Shown here piece by piece: positions 26,127 through 34,878 of a DNA stretch of 64,000 nucleotides; position 1 is the first letter of the stretch, and every line of letters starts with the position of its first letter. Origin of the DNA: Streptomyces tendae (lineage in GTDB: Bacteria; Actinomycetota; Actinomycetes; Streptomycetales; Streptomycetaceae). The stretch spans positions 124,001-188,000 of the forward strand of contig NZ_BMUY01000013.1 of the NCBI RefSeq assembly GCF_014650435.1, in the 5' to 3' direction. The notes beneath the pieces were generated by a model, which was not told the DNA's origin, did no database searches, and was given only the letters and a program-made list of their open reading frames with translations. The translations under genes and the position numbers were made by a program.

Positions 26127-29100
26127 ATGACAACGCCTCAGTACCGCCAGGTACCCGCCCAGGTCGACCTGCCCGCGCTCGAACACGCGGTGCTCGACTT
26201 CTGGCGCGAGCAGAAGATCTTCGCCAAGAGCCTGGAGCAGTCCGAGGGCCGCCCCGAGTGGGTGTTCTACGAGGGCCCGCCCACCGCCAACGGCATGCCC
26301 GGCGCCCACCACATCGAGGCGCGCGTCTTCAAGGACGTCTTCCCCCGCTTCCGCACGATGCGCGGCTACCACGTGGGCCGCAAGGCCGGCTGGGACTGCC
26401 ACGGCCTGCCGGTGGAGCTGGCGGTGGAGAAGGAGCTGGGCTTCTCCGGCAAGCAGGACATCGAGGCGTACGGCATCGCCGAGTTCAACGCGAAGTGCCG
26501 CGAGTCGGTGACCCGCCACACCGACGCCTTCGAAGAGCTCACGACGCGCATGGGCTACTGGGCCGACCTCCAGGACCCGTACCGCACGATGGACCCGGAG
26601 TACATCGAGTCCGTCTGGTGGTCGCTGAAGGAGATCTTCAACAAGGGCCTGCTGGTCCAGGACCACCGCGTCGCCCCCTGGTGCCCCCGCTGCGGCACCG
26701 GCCTGTCCGACCACGAGCTGGCCCAGGGCTACGAGACGGTCGTCGACCCGTCCGTCTACGTCCGCTTCCCGCTGACCTCGGGCCCGCTGGCCGGCGAGGC
26801 CGCGCTGGTCGTCTGGACCACGACCCCGTGGACCCTGGTCTCCAACACCGCGGTCGCCGCGCACCCCGAGGTCACCTACGTCGTCGCCACCGACGGCGAG
26901 GAGAAGCTGGTCGTCGCGGAGCAGCTGGTGGAGAAGGCCCTCGGCGAGGGCTGGGAGACCACCGGGCAGTCCTTCACCGGTGCCGAGATGGAGCGCTGGA
27001 CGTACCAGCGCCCCTTCGAGCTGGTGGCCTTCCCGGAGCCCGCCCACTACGTGGTGAACGCCGACTACGTCACCACCGAGGACGGCACCGGCCTCGTCCA
27101 CCAGTCCCCCGCCTTCGGTGAGGACGACCTCAAGGTCTGCCGCGCGTACGGACTGCCCGTGGTCAACCCGGTCCGCCCGGACGGCACCTTCGAGGAGGAC
27201 GTCCCGCTGGTCGGCGGCGTCTTCTTCAAGAAGGCCGACGAGAAGCTGACCGAGGACCTGGACGCCCGGGGCCTGCTCTTCAAGCACATCCCGTACGAGC
27301 ACAGCTACCCGCACTGCTGGCGCTGCCACACGGCCCTGCTCTACTACGCGCAGCCGTCCTGGTACATCCGCACCACCGCCATCAAGGACCGCCTCCTCCA
27401 GGAGAACGAGAAGACCAACTGGTTCCCGGAGGCGGTCAAGCACGGCCGGTACGGCGACTGGCTGAACAACAACATCGACTGGGCCCTGTCCCGCAATCGC
27501 TACTGGGGCACCCCGCTGCCGATCTGGCGCTGCGAGGAGGACCACCTCACGGTCGTCGGCTCCCGCGCGGAGCTGACCGAGCTGTCGGGCACCGACCAGT
27601 CGTCCCTGGACCCGCACCGCCCGTTCATCGACGACGTGACCTTCACCTGCAGCCACGAGGGCTGCTCCCTCGAAGCGGTGCGCGTGCCGGAGGTCATCGA
27701 CGCCTGGTACGACTCGGGTTCGATGCCGTTCGCGCAGTGGGGCTACCCGTACAAGAACAAGGAGCTGTTCGAGAGCCGCTACCCGGCGCAGTTCATCTCC
27801 GAGGCCATCGACCAGACCCGCGGCTGGTTCTACACGCTGATGGCGGTCGGCACCCTGGTCTTCGACAAGTCGTCCTACGAGAACGTGGTGTGCCTCGGCC
27901 ACATCCTCGCCGAGGACGGCCGCAAGATGTCCAAGCACCTGGGCAACATCCTGCAGCCGATCCCGCTGATGGACCAGCACGGCGCCGACGCGGTCCGCTG
28001 GTTCATGGCGGCCGGCGGTTCGCCCTGGGCGGCCCGCCGGGTCGGCCACGGCACCATCCAGGAGGTCGTCCGCAAGACCCTCCTCACCTACTGGAACACG
28101 GTCGCCTTCCAGGCCCTGTACGCCCGCACCTCCGGCTGGGCGCCGAGCGAGGCGGACCCGGCCCCGGCCGACCGCCCGGTCCTGGACCGCTGGCTGCTCT
28201 CCGAGCTGCACGCGCTGACCGACCAGGTCACCCAGGCACTGGACGCCTACGACACCCAGCGGGCCGGCAAGCTGCTGTCCGCGTTCGTCGACGACCTGTC
28301 CAACTGGTACGTGCGCCGCTCCCGCCGCCGCTTCTGGCAGGGCGACAAGGCGGCGCTGCGCACGCTGCACGAGGTCGTCGCGACGGTCACCCAGCTGATG
28401 GCCCCGCTGACCCCGTTCATCACCGAGCGGGTCTGGCAGGACCTGGTCGTGCCGGTCACCCCGGGCGCGCCCGAGTCGGTGCACCTGTCCTCGTGGCCTC
28501 AGGCCGACCTCACGGCGATCGACCCGGAGCTGTCGAAGCAGATGGTCCTGGTCCGCCGCCTGGTCGAGCTGGGCCGTGCCACGCGCGCGGAGTCCGGCGT
28601 CAAGACCCGGCAGCCGCTCAGCCGCGCGCTGATCGCGGTGGCGGGCTTCGACGCCCTCTCCCCCGAGCTGCACTCGCAGATCACGGAGGAGCTGAACGTG
28701 GCGTCCCTCGCGTCGCTCAGCGAGGTCGGCGGCTCCCTGGTCGACACGACCGCGAAGGCCAACTTCCGTGCGCTGGGCAAGCGGTTCGGCAAGCGGGTCC
28801 AGGACGTGGCGAAGGCCGTCGCCGCCGCGGACGCCGCCGCGCTGTCCCTGGCGCTGCGCGAGGGCACGGCGTCGGTGGAGGTCGACGGCGAGACCGTCGC
28901 CCTCGCCCCCGACGAGGTGATCATCACGGAGACGCCGCGCGAGGGCTGGTCGGTCGCCTCCGACTCGGGTGCGACGGTGGCGCTGGACCTGGAGATCACG
29001 GAGGAGCTGCGCCGGGCCGGTCTCGCGCGGGACGCGATCCGCCTGATCCAGGAGGCCCGCAAGAACAGCGGCCTCGACGTCGCGGACCGGATCGCCCTGC

Positions 29101-29270
29101 GCTGGACGGCCACGGACCCGGCGACGATCGCGGCCCTGGCCGACCACGCGGGCCTGATCGCCGACGAGGTCCTGGCGACGGACTTCGCGCAGGGCGAGGC
29201 GGACGACACGTACGGCACCCCGTTCACGGACGAGGGCCTGTCCCTGGTGTTCCGCCTGCGCAAGCAGTAG
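26127..29270 (+). CDS. ileS: Isoleucyl-tRNA synthetase, IleRS2-like with GXHH motif
   Basis: Charges tRNA-Ile; 1047 aa, the length of eukaryote-like type 2 enzymes. The class I signature after EGPPTANGMP reads G59-A60-H61-H62 instead of HIGH, with the first and third positions exchanged. The second signature is K600-MSKH. The editing domain includes WTTTPWTLVSNTAVA. Cys motifs WCPRCGTG and HCWRCHTA are present, as is a long anticodon-binding C-terminus. ATG 26127 lies 10 nt after GGAGG in the T-box leader, which sets both start and control. GXHH-type IleRS2 enzymes are reported to be highly mupirocin resistant. A hairpin terminator follows. Confidence 0.96.
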   Translation: MTTPQYRQVPAQVDLPALEHAVLDFWREQKIFAKSLEQSEGRPEWVFYEGPPTANGMPGAHHIEARVFKDVFPRFRTMRGYHVGRKAGWDCHGLPVELAVEKELGFSGKQDIEAYGIAEFNAKCRESVTRHTDAFEELTTRMGYWADLQDPYRTMDPEYIESVWWSLKEIFNKGLLVQDHRVAPWCPRCGTGLSDHELAQGYETVVDPSVYVRFPLTSGPLAGEAALVVWTTTPWTLVSNTAVAAHPEVTYVVATDGEEKLVVAEQLVEKALGEGWETTGQSFTGAEMERWTYQRPFELVAFPEPAHYVVNADYVTTEDGTGLVHQSPAFGEDDLKVCRAYGLPVVNPVRPDGTFEEDVPLVGGVFFKKADEKLTEDLDARGLLFKHIPYEHSYPHCWRCHTALLYYAQPSWYIRTTAIKDRLLQENEKTNWFPEAVKHGRYGDWLNNNIDWALSRNRYWGTPLPIWRCEEDHLTVVGSRAELTELSGTDQSSLDPHRPFIDDVTFTCSHEGCSLEAVRVPEVIDAWYDSGSMPFAQWGYPYKNKELFESRYPAQFISEAIDQTRGWFYTLMAVGTLVFDKSSYENVVCLGHILAEDGRKMSKHLGNILQPIPLMDQHGADAVRWFMAAGGSPWAARRVGHGTIQEVVRKTLLTYWNTVAFQALYARTSGWAPSEADPAPADRPVLDRWLLSELHALTDQVTQALDAYDTQRAGKLLSAFVDDLSNWYVRRSRRRFWQGDKAALRTLHEVVATVTQLMAPLTPFITERVWQDLVVPVTPGAPESVHLSSWPQADLTAIDPELSKQMVLVRRLVELGRATRAESGVKTRQPLSRALIAVAGFDALSPELHSQITEELNVASLASLSEVGGSLVDTTAKANFRALGKRFGKRVQDVAKAVAAADAAALSLALREGTASVEVDGETVALAPDEVIITETPREGWSVASDSGATVALDLEITEELRRAGLARDAIRLIQEARKNSGLDVADRIALRWTATDPATIAALADHAGLIADEVLATDFAQGEADDTYGTPFTDEGLSLVFRLRKQ

Positions 29271-29285
29271 CCGAAGGAACCCAAC

Positions 29286-29316
29286 GAGGGCCCGCATCCA
29301 CAGGATGCGGGCCCTC
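29286..29316 (+). terminator. ileS terminator
   Basis: GAGGGCCCGCATCC-ACA-GGATGCGGGCCCTC, a perfect 14-bp stem 15 bp beyond the ileS stop. Confidence 0.85.
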
Positions 29317-29322
29317 TGCGTA

Positions 29323-29366
29323 GCTGCGGGCAGTCGTGCCGCTGGGGCGGCACGGGTGGGCGCAGC
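29323..29366. repeat. Nested-hairpin intergenic repeat element
   Basis: An outer stem GCTGCG/CGCAGC (29323-29328 with 29361-29366) encloses an inner stem CGTGCCGC/GCGGCACG (29335-29342 with 29347-29354), separated by GGCAGT and GGTGGG. I recall this GGCAGTCGTGCC...GGCACGGGTGGG sequence as a dispersed element in many Streptomyces intergenic regions. Only one copy is visible in this window. Confidence 0.6.
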
Positions 29367-29400
29367 GGCACCCCGCAACGCCGGGCAGCACCCCCCGCGC

Positions 29401-29434
29401 CCACACCAACGCCCCGCCCACACCAACGCCCCGC
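29401..29434 (+). repeat. 17-bp tandem duplication
   Basis: CCACACCAACGCCCCGC occurs twice head to tail (29401-29417, 29418-29434) between the ileS and divIVA terminators, with no coding potential visible. Confidence 0.8.
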
Positions 29435-29455
29435 ACGCAGAACCGCGCACACCAA

Positions 29456-29493
29456 AGGGCGGGCCCCGGGTCGAAAAACCCGGGGCCCGCCCT
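29456..29493 (-). terminator. divIVA-side terminator
   Basis: Perfect 16-bp stem (29456-29471 with 29478-29493, core GGGCGGGCCCCGGG) and a 6-nt loop CGAAAA, 54 bp past the divIVA stop. It probably ends the whole dcw-divIVA transcription unit and, with 29286-29316, isolates it from ileS. Confidence 0.85.
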
Positions 29494-29547
29494 GAACGCT
29501 GCCGACGGCAACGCCGTACTACCTACCGGACGTCAGTCCGACACAGC

Positions 29548-30747
29548 TCAGTTGTCGTCCTCGTCGATCAGGAACCCGCGCATCGGCGAGGGCGCCTGCC
29601 CCATCGGCGACGGCCCCTGCGGCCGCACCGGCGCCATCGGCTGGGTCATCGCCGGCGACATCTGCTGCTGACCGCCGTAGGACGGACCGGACTGGCCGGG
29701 ACCGCTGCCCATCGACTGGTTGCCGCCGTAGGACGGGGCACTGGCACCGGCCGGTGCCATCGAGGGCGCCGGGGACGGCGGCAGAGAGGCCGTCGCGGGA
29801 GTACGCGGCGGGGCGAGCGAGTCGTCCGCCTGCGTCTCCAGCTGGCGCAGCTGCGACTCCAGGTAGGACTTCAGCCTCGTGCGGTACTCGCGCTCGAAGC
29901 CGCGCAGGTCCTCGACCTTGCGCTCCAGCGTGGCGCGGGCGGACTCCAGGGAGCCCATCGCGACGCGGTGCTTCTCCTGCGCGTCCCGCTCCAGGGCGTC
30001 CGCCTTGGCACGGGCGTCCCGCTCCAGACCCTCGGCACGCGAACGGGCCTCGCCGACGATCTTGTTGGCCTCGGAACGGGCCTCGGCGATCGCCTGGTCG
30101 GCGGTCTGCTGGGCCAGCGAGAGGACACGGGCGGCGCTGTCGCCACCGGGGCCGCCCTGACCGGGCATGCCGGGGCCACCGGGACCGCCGGGGCCCTGCG
30201 GGCCGCCCATGGGGCCGCCCATCGGACCGGGACCCATCTGGCCCTGCATCGGACCCGGGCCCTGGCCCATCGGCCCCGGACCCTGACCCATCGGGCCGGG
30301 ACCCTGCGGGCCACCCTGTCCGCCGGGACCGGCGGGCAGCTGCGGAGCACCGCTGGGCAGCTGGGGCGGACCACCCATGGGGCCACCCATCTGCTGCTGC
30401 GGCGGGCCCGATATGCCGGCGGGCACCGGAGCGCCGGGACCTCGCATGCCCTGCTGCGGCATACCGCCCTGCTGCGGCGGACCCTGCTGGTGCTGCGGCG
30501 GACCCTGCTGGTGCTGCTGCTGATCCTGCGGAGGTTCCGGAGGCTTGCGCATGTTCTGCTGGTTCTGCGCGGCCGCGCGCGTGGCGGCGGCCAGCTTGGC
30601 GCGCAGGTCCTCGTTCTCGCGGAGCAGCCGGGTCAGTTCGGCTTCGACCTCGTCGAGGAAGGCATCGACCTCGTCCTCGTCATAGCCTTCTCGGAGGCGG
30701 ACGGTCGTGAACTGCTTGTTCCGCACGTCCTCGGGGGTCAACGGCAT
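29548..30747 (-). CDS. divIVA: Polar growth scaffold DivIVA
   Basis: Coiled-coil protein of 399 aa that marks hyphal tips and drives apical wall growth. The N-terminal membrane-binding DivIVA domain (PLTPEDVRNKQFTTVRLREG) is followed by a first coiled coil, then a linker of about 140 residues made of Pro/Gln/Gly/Met repeats (PMGQGPG units), a long second coiled coil (about 195-310, EARSEANKIVGEARSRAEG) and a disordered tail ending FLIDEDDN. The extended PQG linker is typical of Streptomyces. It is last in the dcw-linked run; TGAGGTGAAGAG precedes the ATG. Confidence 0.96.
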   Translation of the reverse strand: MPLTPEDVRNKQFTTVRLREGYDEDEVDAFLDEVEAELTRLLRENEDLRAKLAAATRAAAQNQQNMRKPPEPPQDQQQHQQGPPQHQQGPPQQGGMPQQGMRGPGAPVPAGISGPPQQQMGGPMGGPPQLPSGAPQLPAGPGGQGGPQGPGPMGQGPGPMGQGPGPMQGQMGPGPMGGPMGGPQGPGGPGGPGMPGQGGPGGDSAARVLSLAQQTADQAIAEARSEANKIVGEARSRAEGLERDARAKADALERDAQEKHRVAMGSLESARATLERKVEDLRGFEREYRTRLKSYLESQLRQLETQADDSLAPPRTPATASLPPSPAPSMAPAGASAPSYGGNQSMGSGPGQSGPSYGGQQQMSPAMTQPMAPVRPQGPSPMGQAPSPMRGFLIDEDDN

Positions 30748-30802
30748 CTCTTCACCTCAACGTTGTCGTCGGCATTCGGCAAGCCCGTATCTCTCTCATC
30801 GA

Positions 30803-31087
30803 TCACAGCCGGCTCACGATCGAGATCAGGATGTAGACGATGATCATCAGTACGAAGAAGGACAGGTCGAGCGCCACGCCCCCGAGACGCAGCGGCGGGA
30901 TGAACCGCCGCAGAAGCTTCAGCGGTGGATCGGTGACAGTGTAGGTGGCCTCCAGAACGACCACCATCGCCTTGCCGGGTTGCCACGAGCGGGCGAACTG
31001 GAAGACGTAGTCCATGACCAACCGGAAGATGAGCACGATGAGGAAGCACATCAGCGCGATGTAGACGACATCCAGGACCACGCTCAT
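30803..31087 (-). CDS. yggT: YggT family membrane protein
   Basis: Small protein of 94 aa with two membrane helices (VLDVVYIALMCFLIVLIFRLV and LSFFVLMIIVYILISIVSRL) flanking the conserved TDPPLKLLRRFIPPLRLGG motif of the YggT/YlmG family. Its position between sepF and divIVA is conserved across Gram-positive bacteria; YlmG-type proteins influence division and nucleoid arrangement. ATG 31087, 82 bp after sepF. Confidence 0.92.
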   Translation of the reverse strand: MSVVLDVVYIALMCFLIVLIFRLVMDYVFQFARSWQPGKAMVVVLEATYTVTDPPLKLLRRFIPPLRLGGVALDLSFFVLMIIVYILISIVSRL

Positions 31088-31168
31088 GACCTGTGCTTCC
31101 CTCTCCCCTGAACCATCTCTCGGACCCTTCCTCGGGCCCGTGTTCTTGCTCTGTACCGGTGGTGCGTC

Positions 31169-31810
31169 TCAGCTCTGGTTGAAGAACCCGCCCTCTGCGA
31201 TGCGGGCCTTGTCCTCCGCCGTGACATCGACGTTAGCAGGAGACAGCAGGAACACCTTCTGCGTCACCCGCTCGATACTGCCGTGAAGACCAAACACCAA
31301 ACCGGCCGCAAAGTCGACAAGTCGCTTCGCATCTGTGTCATCCATCTCAGTGAGATTCATGATCACCGGAGTGCCCTCACGGAAGTGTTCCCCGATGGTA
31401 CGGGCCTCGTTGTAGGTCCGGGGGTGAAGTGTGGTGATCCGGTAGGGCTCTCGTTCGGACACGACCTTGGGCATGATGACCGGTGCGCTCTTTTCCAGGC
31501 TTGCGCGTTCTTGTGTGATGGACGCCACGGGCGCGATGCGCGCCGGACGACCGGATTCCGCCGCGAGCGGAGCGGAACGGGGCATCGGCTCGCGCTGCGC
31601 GGGCGGTTGTACGACTCGTACCTCTTCGTCCCTTTGGGGCTGATGCGAACCGTGTGACTGGTGCGCCGGTTCGTGGCGCCGGTGATCCCGCTCGGGTTCC
31701 GGGTCCAGTTCGGGTTCGAAGTCGTCGTCGGGGTCGAACCCCCGGCCGTCGTACCCATCGTCCTCCACGAGGCCGAGGTAGACCGCCATCTTGCGCATCG
31801 CGCCGGCCAT
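31169..31810 (-). CDS. sepF: Cell division protein SepF
   Basis: FtsZ membrane anchor of 213 aa. An amphipathic start (AGAMRKMAVYLGLVED) is followed by a charged low-complexity linker to about residue 125 and the C-terminal SepF domain (SEREPYRITTLHPRTYNEA, GTPVIMNLTEMDDTDAKRLVDFAAGLVFG). It replaces FtsA, absent here, in tethering the Z ring. ATG 31810 is fixed by GGAGGA upstream. The 129-bp gap to yggS may hold its own promoter, but I could not define one. Confidence 0.95.
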   Translation of the reverse strand: MAGAMRKMAVYLGLVEDDGYDGRGFDPDDDFEPELDPEPERDHRRHEPAHQSHGSHQPQRDEEVRVVQPPAQREPMPRSAPLAAESGRPARIAPVASITQERASLEKSAPVIMPKVVSEREPYRITTLHPRTYNEARTIGEHFREGTPVIMNLTEMDDTDAKRLVDFAAGLVFGLHGSIERVTQKVFLLSPANVDVTAEDKARIAEGGFFNQS

Positions 31811-31939
31811 GCTCTGAGTCCTCCGCTCTGTGGTGGATCTGCTGACGACTGCCAAGTGCCTGCGATCCACGAGGTCGTTGCGTCCGCCTTTCGGCGGTAA
31901 TGACCATATTTTCTGCTGTGGTCCGACTTCTTGGCGACG

Positions 31940-32659
31940 TTACCCGAGCCTGGGTCGGACTCCGAGTACCGCAGTGCCGACGCGTACATGTGTCGCTCCG
32001 GCGGCCACGGCCTGTTCGAGGTCCGCACTCATCCCTGCGGAGACCATGTTCGCAGCCGGATGGGTTCGGCGCACCCGGGTCGACAAATCCATGAGGTGCT
32101 CGAACGCCGCCTGTTGGCGTCCCGCGTACTCGCCGGTGAGCGGAGCCACCGTCATCAGCCCGTCGAACCGCAGCCCGTCCGATCCGGCGACCAGGTCGGC
32201 CAACTCTTCGATTCCGGCGGGCGAGACGCCGCCGCGCTCCCCGCGCCCGCTCTCCCCGGCGTCGAGCGCGACCTGGAGGAGACAGCCCACCTCTCGGCCG
32301 GCCCGTACGGCCTCCTTCGACAGGGCCGTGACCAGCCGGGCCCGGTCGACCGACTGCACGACATCCGCGTAGCCGACCACGGATCGCACCTTGTTGGTCT
32401 GCAACTGGCCGACGAAATGCCATGAAAGCGGCAGATCCGAGCAGGCGGCGGCCTTGGGTGCCGCGTCCTGGTCGCGGTTCTCCGCGACGTGGCGCACCCC
32501 CAGTTCCGAGAGAATGCGCACATCGTCCGCGGGGTAGGTCTTGGTGACCACGATGAGGGTCACGTCCTGGCGCGGGCGGCCCGCGGCCGCGCAGGCGGCG
32601 GTGATGCGCTCTTCCACTTTCGCCAGGTTCGCGGCGAGTTCGTGCTTACGGTCCGTCAT
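31940..32659 (-). CDS. yggS: PLP homeostasis protein YggS/PipY family
   Basis: Single-domain PLP-binding TIM-barrel protein of 239 aa with the cofactor Lys in TLIVVTKTYPADDV and the phosphate-binding GMSADLEQAVAAGATHVRVGT near the end. Family members buffer PLP and affect amino-acid pools. An unusual point is VAENRDQDAAPKA where many homologues have a GEN(Y/R)VQE segment, a minor variation. 6 bp separate it from pgeF, so they are cotranscribed in the ftsZ-distal part of the cluster. Confidence 0.92.
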   Translation of the reverse strand: MTDRKHELAANLAKVEERITAACAAAGRPRQDVTLIVVTKTYPADDVRILSELGVRHVAENRDQDAAPKAAACSDLPLSWHFVGQLQTNKVRSVVGYADVVQSVDRARLVTALSKEAVRAGREVGCLLQVALDAGESGRGERGGVSPAGIEELADLVAGSDGLRFDGLMTVAPLTGEYAGRQQAAFEHLMDLSTRVRRTHPAANMVSAGMSADLEQAVAAGATHVRVGTAVLGVRPRLG

Positions 32660-32665
32660 GCCCCA

Positions 32666-33394
32666 TCAGTCCAGCCACACATAGCCCGCGAGCCGCCCGG
32701 TGGTGCGGTCGCGTCGGTACGAGAAGTGGTCCGCCGACTCCCGGGTGCACACCGGCGACTGCGCCCGGTCGCGCACCCCGAGGCGTTCGAGCTGCGCGTG
32801 CACGCCGGCGCTCACGTCGAGAGCCGGAGTGCCCCAGCCGGTCTCGGCGTACGCGGCCGGCTCGGCGGCGGCCACCTCGGCGCGCATCTCCTCGGGCACC
32901 TCGTAGCACCGGCCGCACACGGCGGGTCCGGTACGGGCGACGATCCTGGCGGGGTCCGCGCCCAGTTCGGTCATGGCCCCTACGGCGGCGGGGACGACCC
33001 CGGCGACCAGGCCCGGCCGGCCCGCGTGGGCCGCGGCGGCGACACCGGCGACCGGGTCGGCGAGCAGGACCGGCACGCAGTCGGCGGTGAGGACGGCGAG
33101 GGCGAGACCGCGCTCGGCGGTGACGACCGCGTCGACCCGCGGGACCGGGCGGTCCCCCCAGGGGGCGTCGACCACGGCGACGTCGGCCCCGTGCACCTGG
33201 TTCATCCAGACCACCCGGGCCGGGTCGACGCCCAGTGACTTGGCCGCCAGCTCCCGGTTGGCCGTGACGGCGCCGGGGTCGTCGCCGACCGCGCCGCCGA
33301 GGTTGAGCTCCTCGTACGGAACGGCGCTCACTCCGCCCCACCTGTCGGTGAAGCCGAAGTGCGCGCCGTTCACGGTGTCGCGCTGTCCTATCAC
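32666..33394 (-). CDS. pgeF: Peptidoglycan editing factor PgeF (YlmD/YfiH, laccase-like fold)
   Basis: Protein of 242 aa with the DUF152 fold: NQVHGADVAVVD, the Cys/His pair VLTADCVPVLLAD and AAAHAGRPGLVAGVV that forms the metal site. YfiH-type enzymes remove wrongly incorporated Ser from muropeptide precursors; laccase and purine nucleoside activities are also reported for the fold. GTG 33394 overlaps the ftsZ stop (GTGA), so its synthesis is tied to ftsZ. GRPGL replaces the more common GWRGL. Confidence 0.9.
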   Translation of the reverse strand: MIGQRDTVNGAHFGFTDRWGGVSAVPYEELNLGGAVGDDPGAVTANRELAAKSLGVDPARVVWMNQVHGADVAVVDAPWGDRPVPRVDAVVTAERGLALAVLTADCVPVLLADPVAGVAAAAHAGRPGLVAGVVPAAVGAMTELGADPARIVARTGPAVCGRCYEVPEEMRAEVAAAEPAAYAETGWGTPALDVSAGVHAQLERLGVRDRAQSPVCTRESADHFSYRRDRTTGRLAGYVWLD

Positions 33395-34590
33395 TTCAGG
33401 AAGTCCGGCACGTCCAGTTCCTCGGCCGCGCTGTCCGAGTAGGTCCGCGACGGCGGCACCGGCGGCGGGGAGACCGGCAGGTCGGCGACCGGCTCCGGCG
33501 CGGGCGCCTGCTCCGGCTCCTCCTTGGGCTTGACGCTGCCGAGCGAGCCGAAGGACGGGCGGCTCTCGGTCTGCCGGGCCGGGGTGGGCTCCTCGCGCTT
33601 GGCCGAGGAGGATCCGAGGACGTTGTCCCGCTTGGACGGCGGCTGGCCCCCGTCGAAGCCGGCCGCGATCACGGTGACCCGCACCTCGTCGCCGAGGGCG
33701 TCGTCGATGACCGCGCCGAAGATGATGTTGGCCTCGGGGTGGGCGGCCTCGCTGACCAGCTGGGCGGCCTCGTTGATCTCGAACAGGCCGAGGTCGGAGC
33801 CGCCGGAGATGGAGAGCAGCACGCCCCGGGCGCCGTCGATGGACGCCTCGAGCAGCGGCGAGGAGATCGCCATCTCGGCGGCGGCCACCGCGCGGTCGTC
33901 GCCGCGGGCCGAGCCGATGCCCATGAGGGCCGAACCCGCCTCGGACATGACCGACTTCACGTCGGCGAAGTCCAGGTTGATCAGGCCGGGGGTGGTGATG
34001 AGGTCGGTGATGCCCTGCACACCGGACAGCAGCACCTGGTCGGCGGACTTGAACGCGTCGAGCACGCTGACCTGGCGGTCCGAGATGGACAGCAGCCGGT
34101 CGTTGGGGATGACGATGAGGGTGTCGACCTCTTCGCGGAGTTCCGCGATGCCGTCCTCGGCCTGGTTGGCCCGGCGCCGTCCCTCGAAGGTGAACGGGCG
34201 GGTGACCACGCCGATGGTGAGGGCGCCCAGCGAGCGGGCGATGTTGGCCACGACGGGCGCGCCGCCGGTGCCGGTGCCGCCGCCTTCACCGGCTGTCACG
34301 AAGACCATGTCGGCCCCCTTGAGGACCTCCTCGATCTCCTCGCGGTGGTCCTCGGCGGCCTTGCGGCCGACGGCCGGGTTGGCTCCGGCGCCGAGTCCGC
34401 GGGTGAGTTCGCGGCCGACGTCGAGCTTGACGTCGGCGTCGCTCATCAACAGCGCCTGCGCGTCGGTGTTGATGGCGATGAACTCGACGCCCTTGAGACC
34501 GACCTCGATCATCCGGTTGATGGCATTGACACCACCGCCGCCGACACCGATGACTTTGATGACTGCGAGGTAGTTCTGCGGTGCTGCCAC
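33391..34590 (-). CDS. ftsZ: Cell division GTPase FtsZ
   Basis: Tubulin homologue of 399 aa that forms the Z ring and sporulation ladders. GTP-binding signature GGGTGTG at residues 103-109, synergy-loop region NLDFADVKSVM, a disordered linker from about 320, and the conserved C-terminal peptide LDVPDFLK that binds SepF and other partners. GTG 34590 with GAGGCGAGAGG upstream. The 288-bp leader holds at least one strong promoter (34759-34788) and an inverted repeat. The stop overlaps pgeF. Confidence 0.98.
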   Translation of the reverse strand: MAAPQNYLAVIKVIGVGGGGVNAINRMIEVGLKGVEFIAINTDAQALLMSDADVKLDVGRELTRGLGAGANPAVGRKAAEDHREEIEEVLKGADMVFVTAGEGGGTGTGGAPVVANIARSLGALTIGVVTRPFTFEGRRRANQAEDGIAELREEVDTLIVIPNDRLLSISDRQVSVLDAFKSADQVLLSGVQGITDLITTPGLINLDFADVKSVMSEAGSALMGIGSARGDDRAVAAAEMAISSPLLEASIDGARGVLLSISGGSDLGLFEINEAAQLVSEAAHPEANIIFGAVIDDALGDEVRVTVIAAGFDGGQPPSKRDNVLGSSSAKREEPTPARQTESRPSFGSLGSVKPKEEPEQAPAPEPVADLPVSPPPVPPSRTYSDSAAEELDVPDFLK

Positions 34591-34697
34591 GTCGAAGGCC
34601 TCTCGCCTCGAGTTACGTGTCGCCCGACCGCCGAAGCACTGATGCCCCCGCGACCCGACGACTGATGCCGATTGGGACGGTCCGTAGCGCCGACCCG

Positions 34698-34722
34698 AAC
34701 CCTAACGCTGAAGTTTAGGGTT
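34698..34722. promoter_or_regulatory. 8-bp inverted repeat in the ftsZ 5' leader
   Basis: AACCCTAA-N9-TTAGGGTT is a perfect AT-rich palindrome about 37 bp downstream of the best ftsZ -10 and 108 nt before the start codon. It would fold into a hairpin in the mRNA or bind a dimeric regulator. Confidence 0.55.
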
Positions 34723-34758
34723 ACCAGTGTGTCTGTTCCTTGGACTCTTCCGAACAGG

Positions 34759-34788
34759 ACACTAAGTCGACAAGTGGCGCACGTTCAA
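34759..34788 (-). promoter_or_regulatory. ftsZ promoter candidate
   Basis: On the minus strand TTGAAC (34788-34783), 18-bp spacer, TAGTGT (34764-34759). Both hexamers fit the main-sigma consensus (TTGACN, TANNNT). The start point would be near 34752, giving a leader of about 160 nt. Confidence 0.65.
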
Positions 34789-34819
34789 CGAACACGCCGA
34801 ACCTCCCGTTTTTCTTTTC

Positions 34820-34850
34820 ACCCTATGTGATCAGCCGTAGCGCTGCCCAA
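34820..34850 (-). promoter_or_regulatory. Second possible ftsZ promoter
   Basis: Minus strand TTGGGC (34850-34845), 19-bp spacer, TAGGGT (34825-34820). The -10 is good but the spacer is long; other sigma factors may be involved, since multiple ftsZ promoters are known in Streptomyces. Confidence 0.35.
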
Positions 34851-34878
34851 CCAGGGTGCTGGCCTGCACGTATACCCG

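Noticed and set aside
26019..29450. A 1143-codon open frame opposite ileS
   Set aside because: Complement of a well-conserved gene with a T-box leader; the composition is that of a GC-rich mirror frame.
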